A stretch of DNA of 64,000 nt from Pseudomonas moraviensis (GCF_900105805.1 NZ_LT629788.1:2108001-2172000), one strand, 5' to 3'. Positions 42,001 to 51,176 are shown, counted from the first letter of the stretch. Made by a program: numbers and translations. The notes: generated by a model from the letters alone, not told the origin.

Positions 42001-43448
42001 TCCCGGGCCTTCGCATCGACATCCGCCGATGGCACGGCATGGCTGCGTGCGTCGGCCAATACCTTGGCGCGGCTCTGGGTGTAAAGGTATTGCCAGAGAT
42101 CCTCATTGGGCGCCCAAATCCCCCGTCCGCTGCGACCGAACGTCGATGGCGCAATGTAGGGATCCGGCACAGGATCCCACCTGATCTCACGCTCGGGTGG
42201 CAGCTCACGGATCCGGGTGAACACCGAACCGCCCGCCAGTACCTGCGCCACAGCCAGCCATGGCGAGCGCCATATTGCCCAGGCATCGCTCGGGGAACCG
42301 GCCGCCTTTTGTCTGAACTGGCTGAAATAATAGGCACGCTGGTCATACGGCAGAAACTCGCTGAGAAAGCGCTGGTACGCGGTCGGTTCTGCGCCGGGCT
42401 CTTGGACGGGATCGCGGGCGGTGAGCAAGCGCTTGAACTCATCGCGCATCTGCTGGACGGTGTAGCGCTTGAGCGGGTGCTCCGGATCGTGAGGGATGTA
42501 AAGAATCAGCTCGTCGCCGTAGCGGTACTTCTGGCAAATGACAAACACCACGCACCCGGTGAGCCTTTTTTTCATCACGCCCAGGTCACTGAACCAGACC
42601 TGTTTATCGCCCATCCACGGGTGCATGTTGCCGTTGATCACCGACACAATCATTGCGTGATCCGTCGGCTCAATGTCTTTTTGCAACAGCGCCTGATCGG
42701 CTGCGGCGCGCATCGTCGCCTTTTGGCTGGCAATGAAGCGCTCGCTGAGCACCGCCTCTGCCACCGCATCGTCCGGGTGGAAGAATGTCGTCAAATAGCT
42801 CTGATACTGCTTGCCGACATCCAGCTCTCGGCAAAGCGTCAGGAACTGCGTCACCGTCAGGCCGATGCTCACGTGCTCGAATGTATCTGGGGTGGAGGTG
42901 GCTACCACGAAACCCGATGTCGGGTGATAAGCGCCCTGCTTGCATTCGTCAGCTTCGAAGTTGTGCAGCGCGGCTTCCAGCATCGACAGTTTGAGGACCT
43001 CGAAGGACGCCAGCTCGATCTTTTCAATGCCCAGTTCGACGGGACGCCGCAGGCACAGGAACGTCTTGTCGACATCGATTTGTAATTGATGCCGGTCCTT
43101 GAGCGCTTTGAGCAGCAATGGCCTGGCAAATGTCTCGACGTCCTGAAGGGTCGCCATGGTTCTATCCAGATCGTTCTGGGCGACAACACTGGCCTTCATG
43201 CTGTCGGCCAGCGTCTTGCGTTGTTCCGGCGTCGCGTCGAGGTACCACGCTGGCAGCGCAGTCGGAAGGTTCTTGAGCGCTTCGCGCCGTTGTGACGAAG
43301 CGCCGGACAGCCACGGCGGGATGGACTTTTCGAGAAAATCCCGGTGCAGGCTTTGCGTTGTATTGAGCTTTGTCGGCTGGCTGCCAGCGACAACTCGTGC
43401 GAGCGGCGCAGCGTGCGGCGTCTCTGGGTTGGATGGGATAGTGACCAT
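36093..43448 (-). CDS. Giant LRR toxin with C-terminal NEL-type E3 ubiquitin ligase domain (copy 1)
   Basis: 2451 aa starting MVTIPSNPETPHAAPL, with AGGAG upstream of the ATG at 43448. N-terminal ~1150 residues: DUF6543-type toxin region with a hydrophobic stretch (~488-558: 'LNLVSMFVPVLGEVMMVVMAGQLL' then 'AENLAQIALMAGVGAG'). Three leucine-rich-repeat blocks lie at ~1210-1360, 1550-1690 and 1895-2035 ('LTRLERLELSGNRL', 'LAHLQRLDLSGNNI'). A Ser-Asp acidic run (~2086-2118) links to the C-terminal NEL domain (~2160-2450). The candidate catalytic Cys2228 lies in 'AETHGTCPDGRILSFSELE', matching the CxD motif of IpaH/SspH ligases. NEL enzymes are injected into host cells and ubiquitinate host proteins. 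No secretion signal is recognised. Tandem with a close paralogue upstream. Confidence 0.85.
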   Translation of the reverse strand: MVTIPSNPETPHAAPLARVVAGSQPTKLNTTQSLHRDFLEKSIPPWLSGASSQRREALKNLPTALPAWYLDATPEQRKTLADSMKASVVAQNDLDRTMATLQDVETFARPLLLKALKDRHQLQIDVDKTFLCLRRPVELGIEKIELASFEVLKLSMLEAALHNFEADECKQGAYHPTSGFVVATSTPDTFEHVSIGLTVTQFLTLCRELDVGKQYQSYLTTFFHPDDAVAEAVLSERFIASQKATMRAAADQALLQKDIEPTDHAMIVSVINGNMHPWMGDKQVWFSDLGVMKKRLTGCVVFVICQKYRYGDELILYIPHDPEHPLKRYTVQQMRDEFKRLLTARDPVQEPGAEPTAYQRFLSEFLPYDQRAYYFSQFRQKAAGSPSDAWAIWRSPWLAVAQVLAGGSVFTRIRELPPEREIRWDPVPDPYIAPSTFGRSGRGIWAPNEDLWQYLYTQSRAKVLADARSHAVPSADVDAKARDAKLAHLLQIGMLGLNLVSMFVPVLGEVMMVVMAGQLLNETLEGAIEWSEGDRRAAKDHLIDVAENLAQIALMAGVGAGVQKISSARAVPVIERLQPVTLPDGEARLWRADLRAYESAVTLPDSPGPNPAGQHVLEGQTFIRQGGKVYEQFYDESISKWRIKHPTDARAWQPVLESNGRGAWRHTLERPRDWDRLTLLRRIGHETEAFTDAQLIKAADISGVSDAALRKMHVDSALPPPELTQAMRVMQADSNAALVVEQLRGTKPIDELYLYALPLITEMPRWPANRVLEVFDGEQLSGKSVRYGFARRFRDVGVKAPIQISRADILSGGLPAHILAALDESEVTRLLGEQGARVRDARPAEFGKQIADYADTRQPAIYDSLYKGTDPIDSRIARLQKACPGLSEPAAQTVLAHGRPDDLERLDSGHRVPLRLLEEARWYARQSRQVAAYAGLRSENVASADSRRLALHTLEQLPGWTDSVRIEVREGNDAGLLLDSIGSETASEKKYLIKKGAQFQAFDDRGLALNSLPRNGDNFYSSIMHALPDDVRRSLGVPEVGQSARLQKKIIDHADRHQADAPALLAPQVKWIKPPVRVNTTLIGYPASGRGAGLQMNLTDHVCDVYPQLTYEQANGFILEQYRTGKDDNAIFQLLQSRREEWQQLNRTLDEWAGTSTAAPWERSATDHKFRAAQALKTCWRNALSTGVSGADELSILTYDPLPELTADFAHVRKLSIGGNGITDANADAFLARFANVQKLSLGERGSLFGAYMAHEQALTTLPLTVTRMSALRKLKFRTAATVMASDLSSRLSTLTALEELHLAFLDGGSHAAGLDLTPLKRLKKLRIEASGLTQWPAYVQQLPELERLDLTQTAIASIPQSLYVGHERLWAGLSLDWSMFSHEAFKPAYDYVKNYMGQWRHLVDLDLMVRRYCAGELQFLTGEAGRLNPLPQRIMTLWNTPETRLKAVEILRVEHTAIFRQFYEASASDGLRTAIPAARWQAQPNARVVRALEKNWRAAIRRRYRLNDDVRPFNGTNWAASIDLDDAGVFELVDTAWVQGEESVSELPRLPTGAFAHVQSVRLDRLNVPIDQIRDFLQAFSGTTSLEVTACGLTELPVRPADASHLTQLDVSLNLIGVTPEVQSQFNALNKLEHLNARLNRLDTLDVSRLTGLKTLNLSSNGFNQWPTGAESLPHLRTLDLRHNTIGSLPDQVLANDAVLLKTRLQNNRFSTQGEADMRAAQRRIEMSVGLPEGALQRFDAQTASLPANPSATPPESALERAGQLLALAPVAATGASSDMSARVLEIFPSLTLEQAQASVARLRVEGLSPEQMADRLTQWRASDETLTRELNGWIFGAAPGPGESVSSSTRFFNATRIRNCWRDGLTGLSESAGPTLSLSAGVMSDLPALSNVFAHVRTLDLTGVKFSVDSFNLFCPAFPELTTLKLNGNALERLPEAVGRLTRLERLELSGNRLAVAQTVYQHAGGSQLRWLDLSHNQLEEFSATSFPRLETLDLSQNGLGFWPDGVLDLAHLQRLDLSGNNIMVFPDRLLDGNHEALVDGTDLSENSLSLNGLQQLREYSAANADRDVMGYSQDFLQGEIAERELETDSDSDSGSGQGSDSDSDSDSDGPSGDGGARPVDTRAVVQAAEFIAYPARDTAAPAMAAWMTYTHADAQAARQALWLQLADQDNHEPFFHLLSTLPDTLEFSLSGADLTHRVWQVIEAATENAQLRNLLFLNAETHGTCPDGRILSFSELETRVYEYIALRDIPRHRPEQRGRALLDLSRRLFRLERVDRLAEAAARYKDRAEVRLQYRIGMTRGWPDGLELPAQPEHMLYATPIRGQRLIDARAAVLADEASDMFLEDLIGRDYWIRYLRERNPEVFETLESNASRRQEEVEDLYPDKDDSEATRNRYLEAMAALEIELAEARIEKLKELSRVQMQSLALAGEGTAQPDPSSPQPGPSWRP

Positions 43449-43527
43449 GATCACTCCTGGTTTGATGGAGCGATCAGCAGACCATGTCCCGTCAGCGGAT
43501 CTGCGGTATCCGGGTATTGCCGGTGCG

Positions 43528-43560
43528 GCCGTGAGTAACCTGATATGTATCACTCACGGC
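43528..43560. repeat. Perfect 9-bp inverted repeat between the two NEL genes
   Basis: GCCGTGAGT (43528-43536) and ACTCACGGC (43552-43560) with a 15-nt AT-rich loop. It lies 28 nt past the copy-2 stop and 80 nt before the copy-1 ATG. No U-tract; it could be a 3' hairpin of copy 2 or an operator for copy 1. Confidence 0.55.
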
Positions 43561-43587
43561 GCAATCTTCAACGCCAGCCCGCGCCCG

Positions 43588-46500
43588 TCAAGGGCGGCTC
43601 GAAGGTCCCGGTGTCGGTGTGACTCGATCTCCTTCTGCGGCCTCATCGGCAAAGCTCTGCAGATCGACGATCTCCCGACGTGTCAGCTCGAGACGTTTCT
43701 GGGTGAGCAGCCGTTCCATGGCCTTGCCCAGCTCGACCAGTTCCCGATCGTACTCTCGCGCATCGATTTCACCCCGGGAGAGCCGATCATCCAATGCACT
43801 CCAGCGTTCTTGGCGTTGCTGATCAACCGCGGAGTCAATCGCCTGCATCTCCAGCGGGAGACGTTCCTCCAGATAGGTGATCCAGTAATCGCGGGCGATC
43901 ATGCTCAGTGGCAGTGCATCGGTCCGCTCCGCCTCGAGGATCGAGGCCCGGGTCTGAGTCAGCAGTTCACCGCTGAGGGGTTCGTCATAGAGCATGTAGG
44001 CCGGCTGCCCGGGCAGATCCACCCCATCGCCCCAGCCACCGGTCAGACCGATACGATATTTCAGGCGCACCTCGGCACGATCCCTGCCCCGCCCTGCGGC
44101 GTCAGCCAGCGTCTCGATCCTGTCCAGACGAAACAATTGCCGGGACAGACGCAATAAAGCCCGGCCCTTTAGAGCCATCCGATGCACCGGGATGTCGTGC
44201 AGTGCCCGATACACCGACACCCGCACTTCCATGTCGCTGAATGTCAGAATCCGCCCGTCCGGGCACGTGCCATGGCTTTCAGCGCCGAGAAACAGCAACT
44301 GGCGCAGTTCGCTGCTCTCGGTGGCTGCTTGCATGACATCCCACATTCTGCGCGTCAGGTCGGCCGGTACCAGCCGGAAGTCGTCCGTGTCGCGCAACAA
44401 ACGCAGCAACTGAAAAAAACGCTGGTGATCGGGCTCTTGCGCCAGTTGCGCCCAGATGTCCGCCCTGCGAGCCGCAAGCGTCACGTCGCTGCGCTGGAGC
44501 CACGGATCTCTTGATCTCGGGGCCACATCGTTGAGCGGATCCAGGACCTCTTCGACAGGCAGGACAGCGGCCTCAGGATCATCAAGGTCCACATTGCCGA
44601 CGTCGTCTTCGGGAATTCCGGCCGCTTCTGCGCCACCGAACAGATCGCCGAAAAGGTGTGTGTCGATCATCGTTTCAATGTTTCGGCGTGACATTCCCAG
44701 CACGTGCGACGCCGACTGCTCACGCGCATAGCGGCGCATGTCCTGCAAAGCAGAAAGGGACAAGCGTCGATTTTCGGAGAGATCAGTCCCCCGGATCAGA
44801 CGCTCGTGCTCGCCGCTGAACAATTCCCCGGGAATGCGTGTGAGCTCGTTGCCGCTCAGGTTCAAGCTGTGCAACTGCGGCGCCTCGAATACACGGCCAG
44901 GCCATGCAGTCAGGTGGTTGTAACGCAGGTCCAGGGTCTGGACAGCGCCAAAGTCGGGCGGGTTGAAGACACGAAGTTCGTTGTAGCCGACATCCAGCCT
45001 GCGAAGGCGCGCACGGGCCAGCAACGGGTAAAGCTCCGTCGCGTCCGCGAGATCGCAATACTGCATCTCCAGATGTTGCAGATGCTGCATTCGCAGTACC
45101 GGCGCAGGCACCGACCCCAGGGGATTGCCACTGATGTACAAGGTTTCGACATGGGGAAAAGCGGCGAGAAACCCGTCCGAGCCCCGCGTGGTCATGCCCA
45201 CGCGGCTCAGATCCAGCGTTCTGACTGCAGGAATCGGCACTGCCAGTTCCGGCAAATCACCGGTTTGCAGGCCTTGGAAATCCAGATCCAGCCGGGCCCT
45301 GTCGACAGGCTCTGTGAGCCCGTCCAGCCAGGCTTCGAAGAGGCGCCTCGCCGCGACCGATCGGTCTCGCGCATTGGTCCTGTAGGTGTCCGTGCGCACT
45401 TCGCGGGTGTACAGCCAATCATTCGCCCGACGGACCAATGCCTCGCCAAGGTGCTGCCATTCGGTGATCCGTGCTTCGACCTGCGCATCGCTCGCCCCCG
45501 ACGCCCGCAGATTCTGCAAGTGAAGCCGCGCTTGCTCGACCGGCATGAGGCGAGTCAGTCGTTGCAACTGCGTCGACGGCCCCGTTTGCCCTTGAAGCAC
45601 CGTCGCAGCTTCCGGAAGCGAGAGCATCAGCTCGATAAACGACCAGCCTGTTTCCGCAGGAGGGAAAGCCTCCGGTACCGGTTCTGCGCCGAATCGCGCC
45701 AGTGTGCCCTGCCCCAGCCACCGTTCCTGCTCGATACGCCGCAGCGCCGCGTGCAGGCTTGCTTCACCCTCAGGACTGAATACGTTACCGGTCAGGTTGG
45801 CTCTCATCAGCGCGTCGGGATGGGTCAACACCGACGGGGGCAGTGACGAGACCCGGTTGTCTCGCAGGTCGAGCCAGGTCAACCGAGGCAGGTTTTCGGC
45901 ACCGGCGGGCCAGGTTCGCAACTGCGTCGATCTCAGGCTCAGGGCACGCAATCGGCTCAAAAGGCTGACATCGATGTTGCCCAGCGGGTTGTTACTCAAA
46001 TTCAACCTTCTGAGACGCTGCAACCCGTCGATCTGCCGCTGCACGACAGGCGTAACCTCGATCCTGTTCCCCGCTGCATCCAGATGCGTCAGCGCTGACA
46101 GCTCATCCGGCGCAAAGGGCAGCTCGGTGAAGGTATTACCGCTGAATTCAAGTGATTCGACATGACTGAACGCGCGGAGAAAGTGCCGAGCCTGTTCAAT
46201 GGGGACGTCCAGCCTTCCCAGGCGCACTGTACGCACGTGGGAGAAACTGGCTGCCGGCAGTCGCGGCAACTCGGTGATCAAGTCTGTAGCCGGCGATATG
46301 GCGTGGCCTGATCGGGTCACCGGCAGGTCAAATGTCGCCACGTTGGCGGTCAGGCCGTACCGTTGGCGAACCGTCCCATACCAGCTGGTTTTGAGCGCGT
46401 TGACAACGTCGGCGTTGGGCCCCGTGGACCACTGGCGCCGGAGGGTCGCATAGCGTGTTCCATGCCGCAGGGAGGGTGTGTAGAACGCCGCGAAAATGGC

Positions 46501-49500
46501 TTCATGCTCCGCCCGAAGCTGTTCGATGGCGGTAACTCTGGCCTGCGGTGTCCCCCAGGCCGCGTTGAACGCTGCGGATAACGGGTCAGTGAAATTCGGC
46601 ATTGGCGCCATCGTGTCGAGTTCGGCGCGGCAGAACTCGCCGACCATCTGATGCAGATCGAGCAGGTGGCCCAGTGGGCCGGAATATCGGCTGACGTATT
46701 CGTAAGCGCGCCGGAAGGTCGCCGGGGTCACCCTCGACCAGTCGAGCGCCAGCCCGGTCCAAAGCTGCTCTTGATCGTGATACAGCGATTCGGGCAGCGT
46801 CTCTATCAACGTATGCGTCAGATCCAGACGCTCAAGAAGCGCAAGGCGCTCAACGTACGCGGGCCATCGCCACAAGGCACGGGGCGCGTCAATGCGCAGG
46901 CTGCGCAGGCGGGTCAATGGCGTCAGGTCAAGTTCATGCAGAGTGGTTGAATCGACTCCTGAGTAATCGATGCGCAGCGCTTCCAGCCTGGCAAGCGAGC
47001 TGAGCCGTTGAGAAAAGCTTGGCGCCAGTAACGCCGCATCGGTGGAAAAACGCAGACGGGTCAGTCCGGGCATTCGGCCGACCGCCTCCGGCAGGGTCGT
47101 CAGCGCGCCGGTCCCAGACATGGGGCCAACGGCAGGTTGCCCCAGTTCGCCGATCGACAAATCCGTGACATTCGGGAAGGCCGCCAGAAAACTGTCCGCA
47201 TTGGCATCCGTTATGCCCAGTCCCGTCAGGGACAGTTCATTGATATGGGCAAAGTGTGTGGAGAGCGCAGGCAACGGCGTATCGCACACCAGCGAGAGAC
47301 GCCCGGCTTCGACTTCTTGCCCGGCCAGCGGGCCATTGCGCCAGGCATTCCTGAGTGCCTGAGCCACTTGCGCCCGGTGCAGCGCGGCCTGGCTCCCGGT
47401 CGGGCCAGCCTGCCATTGCTCCAGGGTGGTATCGAGTCTTTCCCAGTCTTCCCGCCGGGACTCCAGTTCGCTGAAGATCTGCGCATTACTTCTGCCGCGT
47501 TGCTGGGTGAGGAACGCCTCGGCCTGCCGCGCCTGCGGATAGAGATGCGCCACCCGTGACTCCAGGGATGGCGAAAGGTTTGGTCCACGGCCACTGGCGT
47601 AATAGCCCTTGAGCCTCGCGCTCACCCGCACCGGTGGTTTGAACGCTTTGGCTTGCGGCGCCAGAACGTGCGCAGCTTGGCGTCGATGCGCATGGGCCGA
47701 GCCGATGATTTTATGTTGCAGTTCGCTGCCAGGGCTTCCTTCCGGCAAGTCAATGGCCAAGCGTATGTCATCGGGCAGCGCGTGCAGGAGCGAATGATAG
47801 AAGCTGTCCTCTGCATTCGATAACCTGTTGAGCGCTTCTGCGTGATCACCGAAGGCCTGATAAGCAGGCCCGTTCTTCACCAGATAGCGTTTCACCGGTG
47901 CCGCAGGCCCACCGATGCTGTCGAGCAGTGCGCCGGTTGTGCTGCCCTCGCGAATTTCCAGGCGCAATGTCTGCGGCCATCCTGGCAACTGTTCCAGCGC
48001 AAACAGTGCCAGCCTTCGGCTGTCTGCCGAAGCCAGGTTCTCGCTGTGCAAACCGGCGAATGCACGAACCTGGCGTCCCTGGCGAGCATGCCAGCGAGCC
48101 TCTTCGAGCATTTTCAACGGGGAGCGCCCGGCAGCGTCCATTCGAGCCAGTTCCGCCGCCGTTGCATGATCGAGCACATCCTCTGCGGCCGCATCGCTGA
48201 GTCCGGGACATTCACGCTGCAGCATGCGCCCGCGTATGCCCAGCGGTTCGCTGCCTCGGTAAAGGCTGTCGAAAATGGCCGACTGTCGTGTATGGGCATA
48301 ATCGGCGAGCCTGCGACTGAATGCGTCTGGCCTCGCTGGACGAAACTGCGCGTCGGCCGGGCCCAGGAGCTGGCGTACTTCGTTTTCCTGCAGCGCTGCC
48401 AGAATTCGTGCAGGCATTTCTCCGTTCAATACCTGCGCACGGCTGATACGGATGACCGGTTTGCGATCAAACCCGGGCAGTGACGTCTGCGCACCGTACC
48501 GAATCGACGATCCTTCGCCCTCGGCACCGAGGAAAAACTCCAGTACCCGATCAGCCGGCCAGTGCGGCATTTCGGTGACCAGAGGCAGTGCGTACAGATA
48601 CCCCTCATCAATGGGCCTCGCTCCGCGCAGTTGCTCGATCATTTGCCTGGCTCCCCTATCGGCGCGAAACAGGCGCATCGCGTCGTGCAATTCAGGAGGA
48701 GGCGGTAGATGATCCATGTGCATTTTGCGCAAGGCGTTGTCACTGACGGCGCTGATATCGGCGAGCATCAACAGGGATTCATCGCTGAAGTCGTCGGTGA
48801 TATGCCCCATGCGCCGCAGCAGGGTCAGTCGCTCCCAGTCCATCGGCTGCTCCAGCGCCAGCCGCCAGGCGCCCTGACCGTTATGACTCAGGACTGGCTG
48901 ATAAGCGTCGGCATCGCTGGGATGTTTGAGACGCCATTGAGCGGTTGACTCATCGAGTGTCTGTTCGTAGAACCTGCCGCCATGGCGGAAACAGATTTTG
49001 CCGTCGATCCGGTACTGCCCCTGTGCATTCGGCCGCACTGATCCACTCAACGTGAGGTGCTGTTCATAGCCACTGAAGTCGGGCTTCCACAGACGGGTTT
49101 CGCCAGTGGGCAGAGTCACGGGATGCAGTTGCTCGATCAGCGGCTCCGGCTTTACCGCCGTCAGCCGTTTGAAACCCGCGCCGACTGCCGCCATGACTGC
49201 AATCTGCGCGAGGTTCTCCGCTACATCCACGAAGTGCGCCTTGGCGGCGTGCCTGTCACCCTCGCTCCATTCGACCACGCCCTCGATGGTTTCGAACAAC
49301 AACTGGCCGGCCATCACCACCAGCATGATCTCGCCCAGCACCGGCACAAACATCGACGCCACATTCAGCGCCAGCAGGCCGAATTGCAGCAGGCCTGACA
49401 GTTTGGCGTTTCGTGCACTGGCGTCCACGTCGGCGGTTGGAACCGCGTGGCAGCGGGCATCAGCGAAGACCTTCTCGCGGTGCTTTTCATAGAGGTAAGT

Positions 49501-50799
49501 CCAGAGGTCGGAATTGGCAGCCCAGGGAAAAGCCTGCACGTGGGGCATCAACGCGGCGGCAATGTAGGGATCGGGCTCCGGCACTCTCTTCGCGTATTTG
49601 GGCGAGGTTTTCCATATCTCGATTGCGGTCAGTGTGGCTTCCAGTATTTTGCGCCAGGGCGACGTCAGCCAGTCGGACGCAGAGTCGGCAACCTTCACGA
49701 ACTGGCTGAAGTAGTAAGGACGTTTTTCGTAGGGCAAGAACTGGCTCAGAAACCGCTGGTAAGGCGTCGGTTCGATGTCTGCCGACTGCCCTGGAACACG
49801 AGCGGTCAGCAGCCGCTTGAAGGTGCTCTGCATTTGCGTACCGGTATAGCGCTTCAGCGGATGTACCGGATCATTCGGCACATAAAGAATCACTGCCTCG
49901 GTGGGGCGATTCCTTTCGGCGATCTTGAACGCAACACAGCCCACCAACCTGTGCCTCATCAGGCTCAGGTCCTGAAACCAGACCTGATTGCGACCGATTC
50001 TGGGATGTCGCTCGCCTCTGATGACCGAAATGATCATCGCGTGGTCTTCCGGCAGAATGTCCTTGGTCAACAAAGCCCGATCAGCCGCCGCACGCATGGC
50101 TGTTTTCTGGCTGGCAATGAACCGCCGGCGCAACCTCGCCTCGGCCTTGGGGTTTTCGGGATGGAAAAAAGAATCGAGATAGGCCTGATACTTCGCACCG
50201 ATATCCAGTTCACGGCACAGACCGAGAAAGTTTCTGACCGACACATTTACCGGCACAGCCGTGTAGACCTCCGTGGCAGGGTTCTGGATTGCGAACCCGG
50301 AGCTGCGGTGAAACGCCCCGTACCGACATTCGTCACTTTCGAAGTTGTGCAGCGCCGCCTGCAGCAAAGGGAGCGTCAAGGATTCGTAAGTTCCGATTTC
50401 CTCGCCGAGGAGACCGGCGCGTATGGGGCGCCGGAGGCATAACAGGGTTTTGTCGACATCAACCTCGACCTGAAAACGGCTTTTCAGCGCCTGCATCAGG
50501 ATGGGCCGGGCGAACGCATCAATGTCCTTGAACGCTGCCATGGTCTGGTCCAATCGCGTCTGCGTGCTGAAACTGTGGCCGTAGCTTTCATGCAAAACAC
50601 GACGGTGTGCCGGTTCCATGGTGCTGTACCAGTTCGGCAGGACGGTCCTGGCCTGTTTGAACTCGGCCTTTCTCAGAGCAGAAGCATCGATCAGCCATGG
50701 CGGCACCGCAGCCTCCAGAAAAGGCCCGTGCAGGCTCTCGGTAGCAGGCGGTGGTGCGGGCTTGTCCGTGGCTTGAGGAATAAGAAAATCGGGAAACAT
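43588..50799 (-). CDS. Giant LRR toxin with C-terminal NEL-type E3 ubiquitin ligase domain (copy 2)
   Basis: 2403 aa starting MFPDFLIPQATDKPAPP, with CAGGAG before the ATG at 50799. Same architecture as the neighbour: DUF6543-type N-terminus with 'LNVASMFVPVLGEIMLVVMAGQLLFETIEGVVEWSEGDRHAAKAHFVDVAENLAQIAVMAAVGAG'. LRR blocks lie at ~1180-1340, 1520-1670 and 1860-1995. The NEL domain (~2105-2403) has candidate catalytic Cys2179 in 'AESHGTCPDGRILTFSDME'. It lacks the Ser-Asp run of copy 1 and has instead an acidic Pro/Asp linker ('GIPEDDVGNVDLDDPEAAVLPVEEVLDPL'). Many long blocks are nearly identical between the copies while the LRR faces differ, as expected for duplicated effectors evolving new targets. 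Transcribed from the 50800-50957 region. Confidence 0.85.
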   Translation of the reverse strand: MFPDFLIPQATDKPAPPPATESLHGPFLEAAVPPWLIDASALRKAEFKQARTVLPNWYSTMEPAHRRVLHESYGHSFSTQTRLDQTMAAFKDIDAFARPILMQALKSRFQVEVDVDKTLLCLRRPIRAGLLGEEIGTYESLTLPLLQAALHNFESDECRYGAFHRSSGFAIQNPATEVYTAVPVNVSVRNFLGLCRELDIGAKYQAYLDSFFHPENPKAEARLRRRFIASQKTAMRAAADRALLTKDILPEDHAMIISVIRGERHPRIGRNQVWFQDLSLMRHRLVGCVAFKIAERNRPTEAVILYVPNDPVHPLKRYTGTQMQSTFKRLLTARVPGQSADIEPTPYQRFLSQFLPYEKRPYYFSQFVKVADSASDWLTSPWRKILEATLTAIEIWKTSPKYAKRVPEPDPYIAAALMPHVQAFPWAANSDLWTYLYEKHREKVFADARCHAVPTADVDASARNAKLSGLLQFGLLALNVASMFVPVLGEIMLVVMAGQLLFETIEGVVEWSEGDRHAAKAHFVDVAENLAQIAVMAAVGAGFKRLTAVKPEPLIEQLHPVTLPTGETRLWKPDFSGYEQHLTLSGSVRPNAQGQYRIDGKICFRHGGRFYEQTLDESTAQWRLKHPSDADAYQPVLSHNGQGAWRLALEQPMDWERLTLLRRMGHITDDFSDESLLMLADISAVSDNALRKMHMDHLPPPPELHDAMRLFRADRGARQMIEQLRGARPIDEGYLYALPLVTEMPHWPADRVLEFFLGAEGEGSSIRYGAQTSLPGFDRKPVIRISRAQVLNGEMPARILAALQENEVRQLLGPADAQFRPARPDAFSRRLADYAHTRQSAIFDSLYRGSEPLGIRGRMLQRECPGLSDAAAEDVLDHATAAELARMDAAGRSPLKMLEEARWHARQGRQVRAFAGLHSENLASADSRRLALFALEQLPGWPQTLRLEIREGSTTGALLDSIGGPAAPVKRYLVKNGPAYQAFGDHAEALNRLSNAEDSFYHSLLHALPDDIRLAIDLPEGSPGSELQHKIIGSAHAHRRQAAHVLAPQAKAFKPPVRVSARLKGYYASGRGPNLSPSLESRVAHLYPQARQAEAFLTQQRGRSNAQIFSELESRREDWERLDTTLEQWQAGPTGSQAALHRAQVAQALRNAWRNGPLAGQEVEAGRLSLVCDTPLPALSTHFAHINELSLTGLGITDANADSFLAAFPNVTDLSIGELGQPAVGPMSGTGALTTLPEAVGRMPGLTRLRFSTDAALLAPSFSQRLSSLARLEALRIDYSGVDSTTLHELDLTPLTRLRSLRIDAPRALWRWPAYVERLALLERLDLTHTLIETLPESLYHDQEQLWTGLALDWSRVTPATFRRAYEYVSRYSGPLGHLLDLHQMVGEFCRAELDTMAPMPNFTDPLSAAFNAAWGTPQARVTAIEQLRAEHEAIFAAFYTPSLRHGTRYATLRRQWSTGPNADVVNALKTSWYGTVRQRYGLTANVATFDLPVTRSGHAISPATDLITELPRLPAASFSHVRTVRLGRLDVPIEQARHFLRAFSHVESLEFSGNTFTELPFAPDELSALTHLDAAGNRIEVTPVVQRQIDGLQRLRRLNLSNNPLGNIDVSLLSRLRALSLRSTQLRTWPAGAENLPRLTWLDLRDNRVSSLPPSVLTHPDALMRANLTGNVFSPEGEASLHAALRRIEQERWLGQGTLARFGAEPVPEAFPPAETGWSFIELMLSLPEAATVLQGQTGPSTQLQRLTRLMPVEQARLHLQNLRASGASDAQVEARITEWQHLGEALVRRANDWLYTREVRTDTYRTNARDRSVAARRLFEAWLDGLTEPVDRARLDLDFQGLQTGDLPELAVPIPAVRTLDLSRVGMTTRGSDGFLAAFPHVETLYISGNPLGSVPAPVLRMQHLQHLEMQYCDLADATELYPLLARARLRRLDVGYNELRVFNPPDFGAVQTLDLRYNHLTAWPGRVFEAPQLHSLNLSGNELTRIPGELFSGEHERLIRGTDLSENRRLSLSALQDMRRYAREQSASHVLGMSRRNIETMIDTHLFGDLFGGAEAAGIPEDDVGNVDLDDPEAAVLPVEEVLDPLNDVAPRSRDPWLQRSDVTLAARRADIWAQLAQEPDHQRFFQLLRLLRDTDDFRLVPADLTRRMWDVMQAATESSELRQLLFLGAESHGTCPDGRILTFSDMEVRVSVYRALHDIPVHRMALKGRALLRLSRQLFRLDRIETLADAAGRGRDRAEVRLKYRIGLTGGWGDGVDLPGQPAYMLYDEPLSGELLTQTRASILEAERTDALPLSMIARDYWITYLEERLPLEMQAIDSAVDQQRQERWSALDDRLSRGEIDAREYDRELVELGKAMERLLTQKRLELTRREIVDLQSFADEAAEGDRVTPTPGPSSRP

Positions 50800-50957
50800 A
50801 CATCGCTCCTGTAAATGGAGCGACAGCACATCACTTGTATGGGTGGCTTCAGCGGTACAGGGATATAGGCAGAGGCGGCAGTTGTAACGACGTGTCTGCG
50901 AACAGCCGAGCGCTATTTGACTATGCTTGAGAGGCACAACTTTCAGCGGAGGGATTT

Positions 50958-51176
50958 ATGGACGATCCAGTCGACAACAAACCGCCGACCTTTTGGCAAA
51001 TGTTGCAAAGCGTCATGGCAGCGGCGTTCGGCGTACAAAGCGGCAAAAACAGGGAACGAGACTTTACCCATGGCAAACCCAGTCATTTCGTGATGTTGGG
51101 CATTCTGTTCACGGCGCTGTTCGGGTTGACGCTGTTTGCCATCGTCAAACTGGTGCTGCATCTGGCCGGCGTGTGA
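50958..51176 (+). CDS. DUF2970 family small membrane protein
   Basis: 72 aa starting MDDPVDNKPPTFWQMLQSVMAAAFGVQSGKNRERDF. The 'F...L.SV..A.FGVQS..NRERDF' block followed by one transmembrane helix (FVMLGILFTALFGLTLFAIVKLVL) is the DUF2970 signature. GGAGGG Shine-Dalgarno. Function unknown in the family; the single helix places it in the inner membrane. Divergent from the NEL toxin gene. Confidence 0.82.
   Translation: MDDPVDNKPPTFWQMLQSVMAAAFGVQSGKNRERDFTHGKPSHFVMLGILFTALFGLTLFAIVKLVLHLAGV

Noticed and set aside
40758..43085. A 775-codon plus-strand frame across the NEL toxin gene
   Set aside because: Antisense shadow; the minus frame carries LRR and NEL motifs and proper start signals.
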